From NCBI RefSeq assembly GCF_902477725.1, contig NZ_CABSIF010000003.1:222851-286850 (forward strand): 64,000 bases of DNA, written 5' to 3'. The translations under genes and the position numbers were made by a program. The notes under the pieces are model-generated. The model ran no database searches. It had not been told where the DNA came from and worked only from the letters and a program-made list of their open reading frames with translations. This DNA is from an uncultured Desulfovibrio sp. GTDB taxonomy: Bacteria; Desulfobacterota; Desulfovibrionia; Desulfovibrionales; Desulfovibrionaceae. Every line of letters begins with the position of its first letter. Position 1 is the stretch's first letter. Shown piece by piece: positions 51,349 to 60,091 of this stretch.

Positions 51349-53345
51349 AGATCACCATACAGGAACTTTCCAAGGCATTTGGCGGACGGGACATTCTCAG
51401 CAACTTCTCGCTGGAAGTGGATCCCGGTGTGCGGCTGTGCGTTTGCGGGCCCAACGGTACGGGCAAATCCACCTTGCTGCGCCTTCTGGCCGGGGTGGAA
51501 AGCCCTGACGGCGGACGGGTAATTCTGCCGCGCGGCTGCCGCCTGGGTTTCGTGGAACAGGAGCTTTCAGAGGAATCCCTCGAAACGCCGCTGCTGGCCT
51601 ATGTGCTGGACGTGCTGCACGACTGGAGCGATTTTTGGGCCGAATGGGAAGAAGCCGCCGCCAGCAAGGACGAGTCGCGCCTGACCTCCCTGATGCACCG
51701 TCAGAGTGAGCTTGAGGCGCTCTACGGCTACAATCCCGAGCATCGGGCCAAGGCCGTGCTTTCCGGTCTGGGCTTTGCCGAAAACAAGTGGAACCGAACC
51801 CTGCGCGAACTCTCCGGCGGCTGGCGCGAGCGCGCCAAGCTGGCCCGTGTGCTTACCGCCGGCGCCGATGTGCTGCTGCTCGACGAACCCACCAACCATC
51901 TCGACGTAGAAGCTGTGGAATGGCTGGAATCCTTCCTTATGGACTTCAGCGGCGCACTGGTATTTGTGGCCCATGACCGTGTGTTCATGGATAATGTTGG
52001 CACGCACGTTCTCTACCTCGGGCTGTCCAAGCCCGTGTTCCGCAAGGCCACCTACACGCAGTTTCTGACACTTCAGGACGAATACAACGCCCAGCGTGAG
52101 CGTGAGGCCCGCGCCCTCAAGGAAGACCTTGACCGCAAGATGGCCTTTGTTGAGCGGTTCCGCGCCAAGGCCACCAAGGCCCGTCAGGCGGGCTCCCGGA
52201 TGAAGATGGCTAAAAAGCTCGAAAAAGAGCTGGAAGACTACAGGCCGGAACCCAAGCGCAAAGAGCTGAATTTCAGCTGGCCCGAAGCTCCGCATTCAGA
52301 AAAGATTGTTCTGTCCGTCGCAGATCTGGAATTTCATTTTGGCGACGGCAAAACCATGTGGCCGCCGCTGACCCTGACCCTGTTCCGTGGGCAGCGGGTG
52401 GCTCTGGTGGGGCATAACGGCTGCGGCAAGTCCACCCTGCTCAAGCTGTTGGCTGGCACGCTGGAGCGCTGCGGCGGCAATATGGTCACGTCATCGCAAA
52501 TGCGAATGGGCTACTACACCCAGCATCAGATGGACACACTGCGGGGCGATACCACGGTGCTTGGCGAAATCCGCCGCCTTTCAGATCCGCGCACCACGGA
52601 AGAAGAGCTGATGAGTGTTCTCGGGCTCTTCATGCTGGGGCAGGACTATTTTGAACGGCAGGTGAGCGCCCTTTCGGGCGGCGAAAAAAGCCGCCTTGTA
52701 CTGGCGACGCTGTTTTTGAAGCGCTGCAATTTCCTGCTGCTGGACGAACCCACCAACCATCTTGACCTTGAAAGCCGCGAAGCCCTGGTGAGCGCGCTAC
52801 AGAAGTTTAACGGCACCTTGCTCATGGTGGCGCATGACCGCTGGCTGCTCTCGCAGGTTGGTGCTGAAGCGTGGGAACTCAATGAGAACGGGCTGACCGT
52901 ATTTCCCGACTTTGCCTCGTATGACGAAAACCGCAGGGCCCGTCAGAACGGTTTGGGCGAAAGCCCCCAGAGTGCCGTCATTGCATCGGGCAACAGCGTC
53001 CGGCAGACGGACGCGTCCGTCGCGCAGCCGCTATCGCGCGATGAACAGAAGCGCATCAAGCGCGAACAGGCCGACAGGCGCAATGCTCTGCACAAGGAAC
53101 TGAAGCCCCTGCAAAACCGTTACGAAGCGCTGGAAACAGAGCTTGCCTCGGTGCTTGACCAGCAGGCCCTTGTGGAAGGCCAACTGGCCGACCCGGATGT
53201 GTACGCCGACCACGCCCGTTCCAGCGATCTGCTCAAGACATTTGAATCGTGCAAGCAGCGTAGCGAAGCCATTCTGGAAGAAATGACCACACTTGAAGAA
53301 GGCATGACGGCTGTGCGGGAAAAGTGGAACGTGGAGCAGGATTGA
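51345..53345 (+). CDS. ABC-F family ATPase (ribosome-associated)
   Basis: A 666-residue protein with two complete ABC cassettes and no membrane domain. Cassette 1 has Walker A GPNGTGKST, signature LSGGWRERAKLARVL and Walker B LLLDEPTNHLD. Cassette 2 has GHNGCGKST, LSGGEKSRLVLATLF and LLLDEPTNHLD. The linker between them (residues about 245-310) is a charged helical hairpin, as in proteins that reach the ribosomal P site. The C-terminal coiled coil (about 560-660) fits the Uup/YheS branch. It probably helps ribosomes on difficult peptides. The GTG start overlaps the epimerase stop. It is the last gene of the overlapping run. Confidence 0.9.
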   Translation: MKITIQELSKAFGGRDILSNFSLEVDPGVRLCVCGPNGTGKSTLLRLLAGVESPDGGRVILPRGCRLGFVEQELSEESLETPLLAYVLDVLHDWSDFWAEWEEAAASKDESRLTSLMHRQSELEALYGYNPEHRAKAVLSGLGFAENKWNRTLRELSGGWRERAKLARVLTAGADVLLLDEPTNHLDVEAVEWLESFLMDFSGALVFVAHDRVFMDNVGTHVLYLGLSKPVFRKATYTQFLTLQDEYNAQREREARALKEDLDRKMAFVERFRAKATKARQAGSRMKMAKKLEKELEDYRPEPKRKELNFSWPEAPHSEKIVLSVADLEFHFGDGKTMWPPLTLTLFRGQRVALVGHNGCGKSTLLKLLAGTLERCGGNMVTSSQMRMGYYTQHQMDTLRGDTTVLGEIRRLSDPRTTEEELMSVLGLFMLGQDYFERQVSALSGGEKSRLVLATLFLKRCNFLLLDEPTNHLDLESREALVSALQKFNGTLLMVAHDRWLLSQVGAEAWELNENGLTVFPDFASYDENRRARQNGLGESPQSAVIASGNSVRQTDASVAQPLSRDEQKRIKREQADRRNALHKELKPLQNRYEALETELASVLDQQALVEGQLADPDVYADHARSSDLLKTFESCKQRSEAILEEMTTLEEGMTAVREKWNVEQD

Positions 53346-53466
53346 CCGACAGGTTTCGCGGCAACCCCCACAAAGGCGTTGCGTGACGTAACAGCTTGGT
53401 GCAATAGTATAAATACGTTTTCACCCAAAACTGCTCCAGGGCTTCGCGCCCGGTGTGGAGAGCGGC

Positions 53467-53874
53467 ATGCAACATATAGAAGTAGCTGCGGGCATCATCT
53501 GGCGGGGCAAGAGGTTTCTGGCCAGCCAGCGCCTCAGCGACAAACCTCTTGAAGGGTACTGGGAATTTCCCGGCGGCAAGCTCGAAGCCGGAGAAAGTCC
53601 GGAAGACGCCCTCAAACGCGAACTGGCTGAAGAGCTGGGCGTGGGCGTGCGCCAGGTCGTGTTCTGGAAAAGTCTTGACCATGAATATGTGGAGCGCGGC
53701 TTCAGCGTGCGGCTGTATTTTTTTCATGTCACCGAATTCGTGGGTGAACCCTGTGGCGAAGAAGGGCAGAACCTGCGGTGGGTAGAGCCGCAGGAAGCCT
53801 TTGCTCTCGGGTTTTTGCCTGCCGATGCTGTGGTGCTTGAAGAACTCATAGCGAGGCAACCGAGCATCCTTTGA
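53467..53874 (+). CDS. NUDIX hydrolase, MutT-like
   Basis: A 135-residue NUDIX protein. The box GGKLEAGESPEDALKRELAE, then ELG, fits GX5EX7REUXEEXGU. EVAAGIIWRGKRFLASQRL and LEGYWEFPGGK are typical of MutT-type 8-oxo-dGTP diphosphatases. It should clean oxidised nucleotides in the cytoplasm. ATG 53467 was chosen because GGAG lies eight bases upstream; an in-frame GTG at 53455 lacks support. It follows the ABC-F gene by about 120 bases and ends before a clear terminator. Confidence 0.88.
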   Translation: MQHIEVAAGIIWRGKRFLASQRLSDKPLEGYWEFPGGKLEAGESPEDALKRELAEELGVGVRQVVFWKSLDHEYVERGFSVRLYFFHVTEFVGEPCGEEGQNLRWVEPQEAFALGFLPADAVVLEELIARQPSIL

Positions 53875-54216
53875 TAATTTGCGTGGTGTGCATCCCCTGC
53901 GCAGTGAATATTTCTTGTTTTAGCCCGCCATTGGCGGGCTTTTTTTATGAGCAGGCAAAATTGGGGTGTAACTAGCGGTGGAAATGTTCCCCGCAAAAAG
54001 GTAACTTGAAACCAGTATTTATCTAAGCCGCCACTGCTCACTGCTTTTTCCAAAAAATTCGGGAGAGGCTATGCGAATGCTATCAGCGGAACGGCGGGCT
54101 ACACCCTGCAAGCTCAGCCGCATCATTTTATCCCTTCCCAAACGGTGTTGGCGTACAACCGCGTATGTCGCTCAGGTGGCCTGCCTTGGCAGGCTCGCAC
54201 ACCGGGCAGGTGATCT
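53875..54216. other. 342-base intergenic region before the GGDEF-EAL gene
   Basis: It holds the NUDIX terminator (53922-53946), then AT-rich sequence with TTGAAA (54007-54012) as a possible -35 box, and then an upstream reading frame from 54071 listed separately. No other gene or RNA is evident. Confidence 0.45.
53922..53946 (+). terminator. Terminator after the NUDIX gene
   Basis: A perfect 8-base stem AGCCCGCC (53922-53929) with GGCGGGCT (53933-53940), a 3-base loop and a T run. Confidence 0.92.
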
Positions 54217-54226
54217 ATGCGTATAA
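54071..54226 (+). CDS. Possible 51-residue upstream frame overlapping the GGDEF-EAL start
   Basis: The frame begins MRMLSAERRATPCKLSRIIL and continues with basic and cysteine residues to ...AGDLCV. It has a good ribosome binding site (GGGAGAGGCT directly before the ATG) and its stop lies nine bases inside the next gene, which has a weaker site. This is the arrangement of a leader frame for translational coupling. No family is recognised and it may not make a stable protein. Confidence 0.3.
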   Translation: MRMLSAERRATPCKLSRIILSLPKRCWRTTAYVAQVACLGRLAHRAGDLCV

Positions 54227-57200
54227 AGCAGCTTTCCTTTATTGTGTGCGCCGCCATAGTCGGGCTGTTCGTGCTTATTTCCTACGTCACGTCCGAGCTG
54301 GTGGTGGTGCGCGGCGTGGATGCCATTGAGAGCAACAGTTCCGCCGAAAAAATGAAGCAGTTGCGCAACCACATCCATGCGCAGGAAACACAGCTAACCC
54401 ATATCGCAGTGGATTGGGCATGCTGGGATGACGCCTACCGGTTCATGCAGGACAATAATGATGAATTTGTCCGAACCAACCTGCGGCAGCAGATGCTGAC
54501 AAAGCAGAACCTGTCGTCCATTGCCTACGTCAGCAGAAATGCCGCAAGCGTATATATGGTTGAAGAGGATGCGGATTGGCGCAAGCCTGGGCTTACAGCT
54601 GAGGCGCAACGTCTTTACGCGCAACTGGTCAACAGGCTTGAGGGCAGTTCGGAAGAAGGCCTTGCAGGGATCATGATGATTGGCTCTGTGCCGCACATTG
54701 TTGCGGCTCAGAAAATACGCGATACGGCTATGCTGCTGCCCGCCAACGGTGTGGTTTTTATGACCCGCGCCATTGATGCGGATTTTATAAAGGGTGTGGA
54801 ACACGATACCCTGCTGCGCTTTACCGTGCTGCCGGTGGAAGCGTTCAACAGCCTGCCCGTGGCTGCGGATGATGTGAACGCCTTCAAAATAGTGCGTGAA
54901 GACGGCAGCATCAATTCATACTCAGTGATGCGCGATGTGTTTGATTGTGCGGCCTTTTGCCTGCGGCTTGTGACAGGCCGGGAAATTGCTCAGCTTGGCA
55001 AACGCATGTTTTTGCAGAATTTTATTCTGATTGTCGTCACAGGCATGGGTATGCTGATTGCATTCCTGGTGTTTACAGAAAAGCAGATACTCAGGCGCAT
55101 TCTCTCCATGCAGCGGCAGGCGCAGCATATTGAAAAAAGCAGCGAACCGCTAAAAAAGATTGATATTCATGGTGATGACGAAATATTTGACCTCTCCCAG
55201 AAGATCAACAGCATGATCGACGCCCTGCAATCCAACGAAAAGTTTTTGCAACAGACGCTGGATACTCTTCAGGCTGGCGTAATCACTATTGAACCGGGCA
55301 GCCTGAAAGTGCGCAGCATCAATGCTTTTGCGCAACAGTTCATCGGCTTGCCCGCTGATGAAATTGTGGGCAGGCCCTGTCATGAATTTATCTGCCCCGG
55401 CGGGGTGGATCTCTGTCCCATGAGCAATGGCAATCCCAAGGGCGAGTTGCTCGCAGGCCAGCTGACGTCTGTAGACGGCACCATGAAGACCATCGTCAAA
55501 TCCGTGCGCGCCATTGAGATGAAGGGCGAAGAGATTTTTCTGGAATCGTTTGTGGATATAACGGATCTGGAAACAACACGTAAGGAACTGCAACGCTCAG
55601 AAGAGCGGTACAAGACCCTGTTTATGAACACTGGCACGGCAACGGCGGTTATCAGCAGTACAGGGCTGATATTTTTGACAAATACGGAATTTTCCAACCT
55701 TGTGGGCATGCCGCAGGACGAAATTGAAGGAAAGCTCTTCATAAGCAGATTTCTGGGTAAGGGCGAAGGGCATTCGCCGCTGTCGTTCGGCTCTTCTGCA
55801 ACACGGAGCAGTGAAAAATATGAAGCAGAAATCCGGAGCAGCATGGGAAAAACCATCAATGTGCTGGTAACCCGGGCAAAAGTTCCAGAGAGCGGCCTGT
55901 CAGTCATTTCCCTCCTGGATATTTCGGAACGCTCGGCAATGGAGAGGGAGCTGGCCTACAGGGCCAACCATGACCTGCTCACAGGGCTTGCCAACAAGGC
56001 TCTGGTGGCAACGCGACTCATGGCCGCCATGCAAGATGTGCATGAATTCGGGGGCATGGTTGGCGTGCTGCTTATCGATCTTGACCGCTTCAAGCAGGTG
56101 AACGACAGCTTCGGGCATTCGTTGGGCGACAAGCTCTTGCGGCAGGCTGCGGAGCGTCTGACGTATCTGGCCCGGCAGGATGATTGCGTGGCCCGGACTG
56201 GCGGCGATGAATTTGTCATTGTTGTGGGCAAGGCGCAGGGGAAGATCCAGCTTGAGGCCCTGGCAAACAATGTGTTGCATTCGTTGAACCGCTGTTTTTA
56301 TGTGGACGAATATTCCATCTATCTTAGCGCAAGCATTGGTATTGCCTGTTATCCCGGCGATGGCACTACAGTGGAAGCACTGATGCAAAGCGCCGACCTT
56401 GCCATGTACAGAGCCAAGGCCAAGGGCAAGAACACGCATACGTTCTTTACAGAAGACCTCACGGTGGCGGCCAATGACCGCATGGCGCTGGAAACTGAGC
56501 TTTTTCGCGCCATGGACAGTGCCGCTTTTGAGGTGCACTACCAGCCCAAGATTGATATTGGCAACGGCGCAGTGGCAGGCTGTGAAGCTCTGGTGCGCTG
56601 GAAGCGCGCTGACGGCACATGGATTGCTCCCTCTGTGTTTATCCCCCTGGCTGAAGAAACCGGGCTTGTGCGTCGGCTCGACATGTTTGTGCTGCGCAAG
56701 GCGTGCCGGCAACAGAGGGAATGGCGGGAGCAGGGCCTTGGGAATGTCCATATGTCTGTGAACATGTCCGGGCGCAGCATCATTGCAGAAACATTTGTGG
56801 ATGATGTGCTGGATGTGCTGGGCCGGGAAGACATGCGCCCCGAGCACCTGGGCATGGAAATCACTGAAACGGCCTTTATGTCCAATATGGCTGAGGCCTC
56901 GAGGGCCATAGCGGCGTTGAGCGAGCAGGGAATACAGATATATCTGGATGACTTTGGAACCGGATACTCATCGCTGTATTACCTGCACACCATGCCCATC
57001 GCCAGCCTGAAAATCGACAAGTCGTTCATTGACGCCATTAACGCACCGCTCAATGCCTCTAACGAACTTGTCAAAACCGTCCTGACTCTCGCCTCCGGCC
57101 TTGGTATGGCAACAGTAGCCGAAGGGGTTGAAACGCGGGAACAGCTTGATTTCTTGGCGGAAAATGGTTGCAGTACAATTCAGGGGTATATTTTTTCGCA

Positions 57201-57273
57201 GGCGCTCAGCGGCAGCGATTTTGCAACCTATCTGAAAAATTCCGCCGATAGCATTGCTGGGATAATGGCTTAA
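54217..57273 (+). CDS. CHASE4-PAS-PAS-GGDEF-EAL c-di-GMP protein
   Basis: A 1018-residue membrane signalling protein. Spans at about 7-27 and 265-286 flank a periplasmic CHASE4-type sensor (HIAVDWACWDDAYRFMQD). PAS domains lie at about 345-450 and 465-570; the first contains the odd stretch CHEFICPGGVDLCPMSNG. GGDEF is intact at 662-666 with an inhibitory RxxD site at 653-656, five residues before it. EAL is intact at 790-792 with DDFGTGYSSL later. So both diguanylate cyclase and phosphodiesterase activity look possible. The start overlaps an upstream frame. It ends before a hairpin shared with the convergent gene. Confidence 0.93.
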   Translation: MRIKQLSFIVCAAIVGLFVLISYVTSELVVVRGVDAIESNSSAEKMKQLRNHIHAQETQLTHIAVDWACWDDAYRFMQDNNDEFVRTNLRQQMLTKQNLSSIAYVSRNAASVYMVEEDADWRKPGLTAEAQRLYAQLVNRLEGSSEEGLAGIMMIGSVPHIVAAQKIRDTAMLLPANGVVFMTRAIDADFIKGVEHDTLLRFTVLPVEAFNSLPVAADDVNAFKIVREDGSINSYSVMRDVFDCAAFCLRLVTGREIAQLGKRMFLQNFILIVVTGMGMLIAFLVFTEKQILRRILSMQRQAQHIEKSSEPLKKIDIHGDDEIFDLSQKINSMIDALQSNEKFLQQTLDTLQAGVITIEPGSLKVRSINAFAQQFIGLPADEIVGRPCHEFICPGGVDLCPMSNGNPKGELLAGQLTSVDGTMKTIVKSVRAIEMKGEEIFLESFVDITDLETTRKELQRSEERYKTLFMNTGTATAVISSTGLIFLTNTEFSNLVGMPQDEIEGKLFISRFLGKGEGHSPLSFGSSATRSSEKYEAEIRSSMGKTINVLVTRAKVPESGLSVISLLDISERSAMERELAYRANHDLLTGLANKALVATRLMAAMQDVHEFGGMVGVLLIDLDRFKQVNDSFGHSLGDKLLRQAAERLTYLARQDDCVARTGGDEFVIVVGKAQGKIQLEALANNVLHSLNRCFYVDEYSIYLSASIGIACYPGDGTTVEALMQSADLAMYRAKAKGKNTHTFFTEDLTVAANDRMALETELFRAMDSAAFEVHYQPKIDIGNGAVAGCEALVRWKRADGTWIAPSVFIPLAEETGLVRRLDMFVLRKACRQQREWREQGLGNVHMSVNMSGRSIIAETFVDDVLDVLGREDMRPEHLGMEITETAFMSNMAEASRAIAALSEQGIQIYLDDFGTGYSSLYYLHTMPIASLKIDKSFIDAINAPLNASNELVKTVLTLASGLGMATVAEGVETREQLDFLAENGCSTIQGYIFSQALSGSDFATYLKNSADSIAGIMA

Positions 57274-57296
57274 TTCCCCTTTTTTCAAGGCCGTAA

Positions 57297-57327
57297 AAAG
57301 CCCCGCAGGTTATTCCTGCGGGGCTTT
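57297..57327. terminator. Shared hairpin between convergent genes
   Basis: A perfect 13-base stem (57297-57309 with 57315-57327) has a 5-base loop. The T run is on the minus-strand side, so it mainly terminates the sugar transferase transcript, and probably also the GGDEF-EAL gene. Confidence 0.85.
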
Positions 57328-57361
57328 GGCATTTACAGCGGTATGCGCTTTCAGGCTCGGG

Positions 57362-58711
57362 CTAGCGCGCTCCCTTGGGGAAGAGCACAACGCCGACCGT
57401 TTTAAACACGATATTTATGTCCAGCAGAATGGACATGTTCTTGATGTAGTACAGGTCATATTCCAGTTTGCGGCGGGCATCGTCTTCTGACGCGCCGTAG
57501 GGATAACACACCTGCGCCCAGCCGGTGAGGCCCGGCTTAACCGTATGCCGCAGGCTGTAGTAGGGGATGGTTTCTTTGAGCTTGGTCACAAAGGCCATAC
57601 GCTCGGGGCGCGGGCCGATGAAGCTCATGTCGCCCTTCAGGATATTCCAGATCTGGGGCAGCTCGTCTATGCGCACCTTGCGGATGAACTTGCCGAACTT
57701 TGTCACGCGCGCATCATGGGTGCTGGCCCATACTGCTCCGTTCTTTTCGGCATCGGCGCGCATGGAGCGGAACTTGTAGACCGTGAATTCCTTTTCAAAA
57801 AGGCCCACGCGATCCTGCTTGTAAATGACCGGGCCGGGCGATTCCAACCGCACCACAATGGCCGTCAACAGCATGATGGGTGCTGCGGGAATGAGAAGGA
57901 GCAGGGAAATCAGCACGTCCAGCGCGCGCTTGAGCCTGCGCAGCGAGCCACGCGTGTTCAGCGAAAAACCTTCGGTCTGCAACAGCCACTCATCGTTGAT
58001 CTGCGAGAGCGGCAGGCGCTGTACCACGTGCTCGTAAAAACTGCGGATATCCACCACCATGCTGCCGCGCAGCTTTGCTTCCAGAAGGTCATGGGCAATG
58101 TCGTCGTCAATGGGCGCATCGGGCAACAAAAGGATCATGGTCGCCTGTTTTTCTTTGGCAATGTCCAGTGCCATGAAGGGGGCACCAAGGCACGGCCCGG
58201 CATCCGGCCCCTGATCTCGCTCGCCCACATAGCCAAGAATCTCGGCCTTGGGCAGGCCTTCTGCGAGCAACTGGCGCACCTTGCCCGCGCGGTCCACCCC
58301 TACCAGCAAAATGCGCAGCGGGTGGGTAAGCCTTTCGGCGTTGAGGTGGTAAATCCAGCGCCAGCCCAGAGAAAAGGCCAGCGAAAGGGCAAAAAGCATG
58401 GCCACGGTTTCGCGGTCAAAACGCCAGTGCTGAAAGGCATAAGAAGCGGTAGCCGAAGAAACAATGCCAAGCAGGCAGGCTACCAGCACCCGCCCCACGG
58501 TTTCCTTGAAGTCCTCGTTGCCCACGCTGTACGCATCGAGGATGTAAAAGAAGAGCATGTAAAAGAAGATGGTAAAGAGCGTAGCGCCCGTATAGTCGTG
58601 GAAAATGCTCAGATCGGATTCGACCGTCAGAAAGCCGGAAATGCTGAGAGCCAGTAAAATGCAGATCAGATCCAGAACCTGCAGCATGGCCATGCGGTAT
58701 GTGCTTATCAT
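57362..58711 (-). CDS. Polyprenyl glycosylphosphotransferase
   Basis: A 449-residue initiating sugar-1-phosphate transferase. Four N-terminal membrane spans (to about residue 110), a CoA-binding-like middle domain (about 130-240), then one span and the catalytic bacterial-sugar-transferase domain: YKQDRVGLFEKEFTVYKFRS, RKVRIDELPQIWNILKGDMS and HTVKPGLTGWAQVCYPYGAS. It loads a sugar phosphate onto undecaprenyl phosphate to start an exopolysaccharide or O-antigen chain. The ATG overlaps the preceding GT4 stop by four bases. Confidence 0.92.
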   Translation of the reverse strand: MISTYRMAMLQVLDLICILLALSISGFLTVESDLSIFHDYTGATLFTIFFYMLFFYILDAYSVGNEDFKETVGRVLVACLLGIVSSATASYAFQHWRFDRETVAMLFALSLAFSLGWRWIYHLNAERLTHPLRILLVGVDRAGKVRQLLAEGLPKAEILGYVGERDQGPDAGPCLGAPFMALDIAKEKQATMILLLPDAPIDDDIAHDLLEAKLRGSMVVDIRSFYEHVVQRLPLSQINDEWLLQTEGFSLNTRGSLRRLKRALDVLISLLLLIPAAPIMLLTAIVVRLESPGPVIYKQDRVGLFEKEFTVYKFRSMRADAEKNGAVWASTHDARVTKFGKFIRKVRIDELPQIWNILKGDMSFIGPRPERMAFVTKLKETIPYYSLRHTVKPGLTGWAQVCYPYGASEDDARRKLEYDLYYIKNMSILLDINIVFKTVGVVLFPKGAR

Positions 58712-59865
58712 AGGGTATCCTCAATGGCGGGCACGCGCATGTCTACAAGAATGCGCGCGGCCACTTTTTCTGCGTCAAATTCACTCAGGGCCAGTTCGCG
58801 CCCGGCCTGTCCCATGCGGGCAATGCTTTCAGGGCTGGTGATAAAGGATTCCATGGCGCCAGCCAGTGCCTGCGGGTCGCGTACCGGCACAAGATAGCCG
58901 TTGACGCCGTTGCGCACAACCTCTCGGCAGCCGGGGGCGTCCGTGACCACTGCGGGGCGGCCCATGCTCATTCCTTCCATAATGGAGGTCGGCGTTCCCT
59001 CGCGCCACGAAGGCAGCACAAGTACATGGGCGGCAGCCACATAGGGGCGCACATCGCGTGTTTCACCAAGGTATTCTATGCAGCCCTGTTTCTGCCACGC
59101 ATCCATCTGTTCCATGCTCACGCTGCCAAGGCCTTTTTCCGGCGGGCCGAGCACCTGAAAGCGGGCGTCAGGGTACCGGGCCTTGAGCAGGCGCGCGGCT
59201 TCGGCATATTCCGGCAAGCCCTTGGCTTCAAGCAGCCGCGCCACCAGCAAAAAAACGGGTGACCCGCTCAGGCGGCCATCGGCGGAATAGTTGGGGAAAG
59301 GGCTGGGGGCAAAGCGCTTGGTATCCACTCCGGTGCCGCGCGCCGTAAGCACGCGTGCATTGCGCCCGAGGATGCCCGACTGGCGGAAAACCTGTATGTC
59401 GTCCTGATTCTGAAAAAAAACGCCTTCCGCGCCCGAAAGCGCCACGCGGTATAGCAGGCGGCCCAGAAGGTTGACGCATTTCTTGAAGAAGGAATCAGCC
59501 TCAAAGGCATAACCAAGGCCGGTGATGGTGGCATAAATGTGGGGAACCCCAGCCGCTCTTGCCGCCATGCAGCCGTAGATCACAGGCTTGATGGTGGAGG
59601 CGAAAAGCAGGTCTGGCTTTTCGTCCCTGAAAAGGCTGAACAACTCCCGCGTGGTGCGCAGGTCGCTCAGGGGGTTCAGCCCCTTCCTGTCCAGCGAATA
59701 GTGGCGCAGGCGCGCGCCCTGAGCGGCCAGTGCTGCTTCAGCATCGGCATCGCCTGGCGGGGCGCAGCAAACTACCTCGTGCCCGGCCTTGCGCATGTGC
59801 CGGATCAATACACTCCAGAAGTTGCTCATGGCTTTGGTCTGGTTACCCAGAACAATGATCTTCAT
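58708..59865 (-). CDS. Family 4 glycosyltransferase
   Basis: A 385-residue GT-B enzyme. The N-terminal domain starts MKIIVLGNQTKAMSNFWSVL; VFLLVARLLEAKGLPEYAEA binds the donor; VLVLPSWREGTPTSIMEGMS with its E-x7-E pattern and GRPAVVTDAPGCREVVRNGV are the family 4 hallmarks. It probably adds the second sugar to the lipid carrier loaded by the next gene, with which it overlaps by four bases. The region upstream (59866-60091) is shared with a divergent epimerase gene. Confidence 0.92.
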   Translation of the reverse strand: MKIIVLGNQTKAMSNFWSVLIRHMRKAGHEVVCCAPPGDADAEAALAAQGARLRHYSLDRKGLNPLSDLRTTRELFSLFRDEKPDLLFASTIKPVIYGCMAARAAGVPHIYATITGLGYAFEADSFFKKCVNLLGRLLYRVALSGAEGVFFQNQDDIQVFRQSGILGRNARVLTARGTGVDTKRFAPSPFPNYSADGRLSGSPVFLLVARLLEAKGLPEYAEAARLLKARYPDARFQVLGPPEKGLGSVSMEQMDAWQKQGCIEYLGETRDVRPYVAAAHVLVLPSWREGTPTSIMEGMSMGRPAVVTDAPGCREVVRNGVNGYLVPVRDPQALAGAMESFITSPESIARMGQAGRELALSEFDAEKVAARILVDMRVPAIEDTL

Positions 59866-60091
59866 GCTCGGCGCTCTCCCTTGTTCGGCGCTTGCCCTGC
59901 GGGCTTGTGTCGCATGCGCAAGCCTATAGCACTACAACCGTGTTATGAAAAGGGGAGAAGCTTTTGCATATATAGGCGGCGCAGGCCGCCGCAGCTTTAC
60001 AGTCGCGCTGCTACAGGGTAAAAGAGGAATGGTTCTGCTGCCCGGGAGTATGCCTTGGCGCAGGCCGGAAATCTGAAAACAGGACGCAAAA

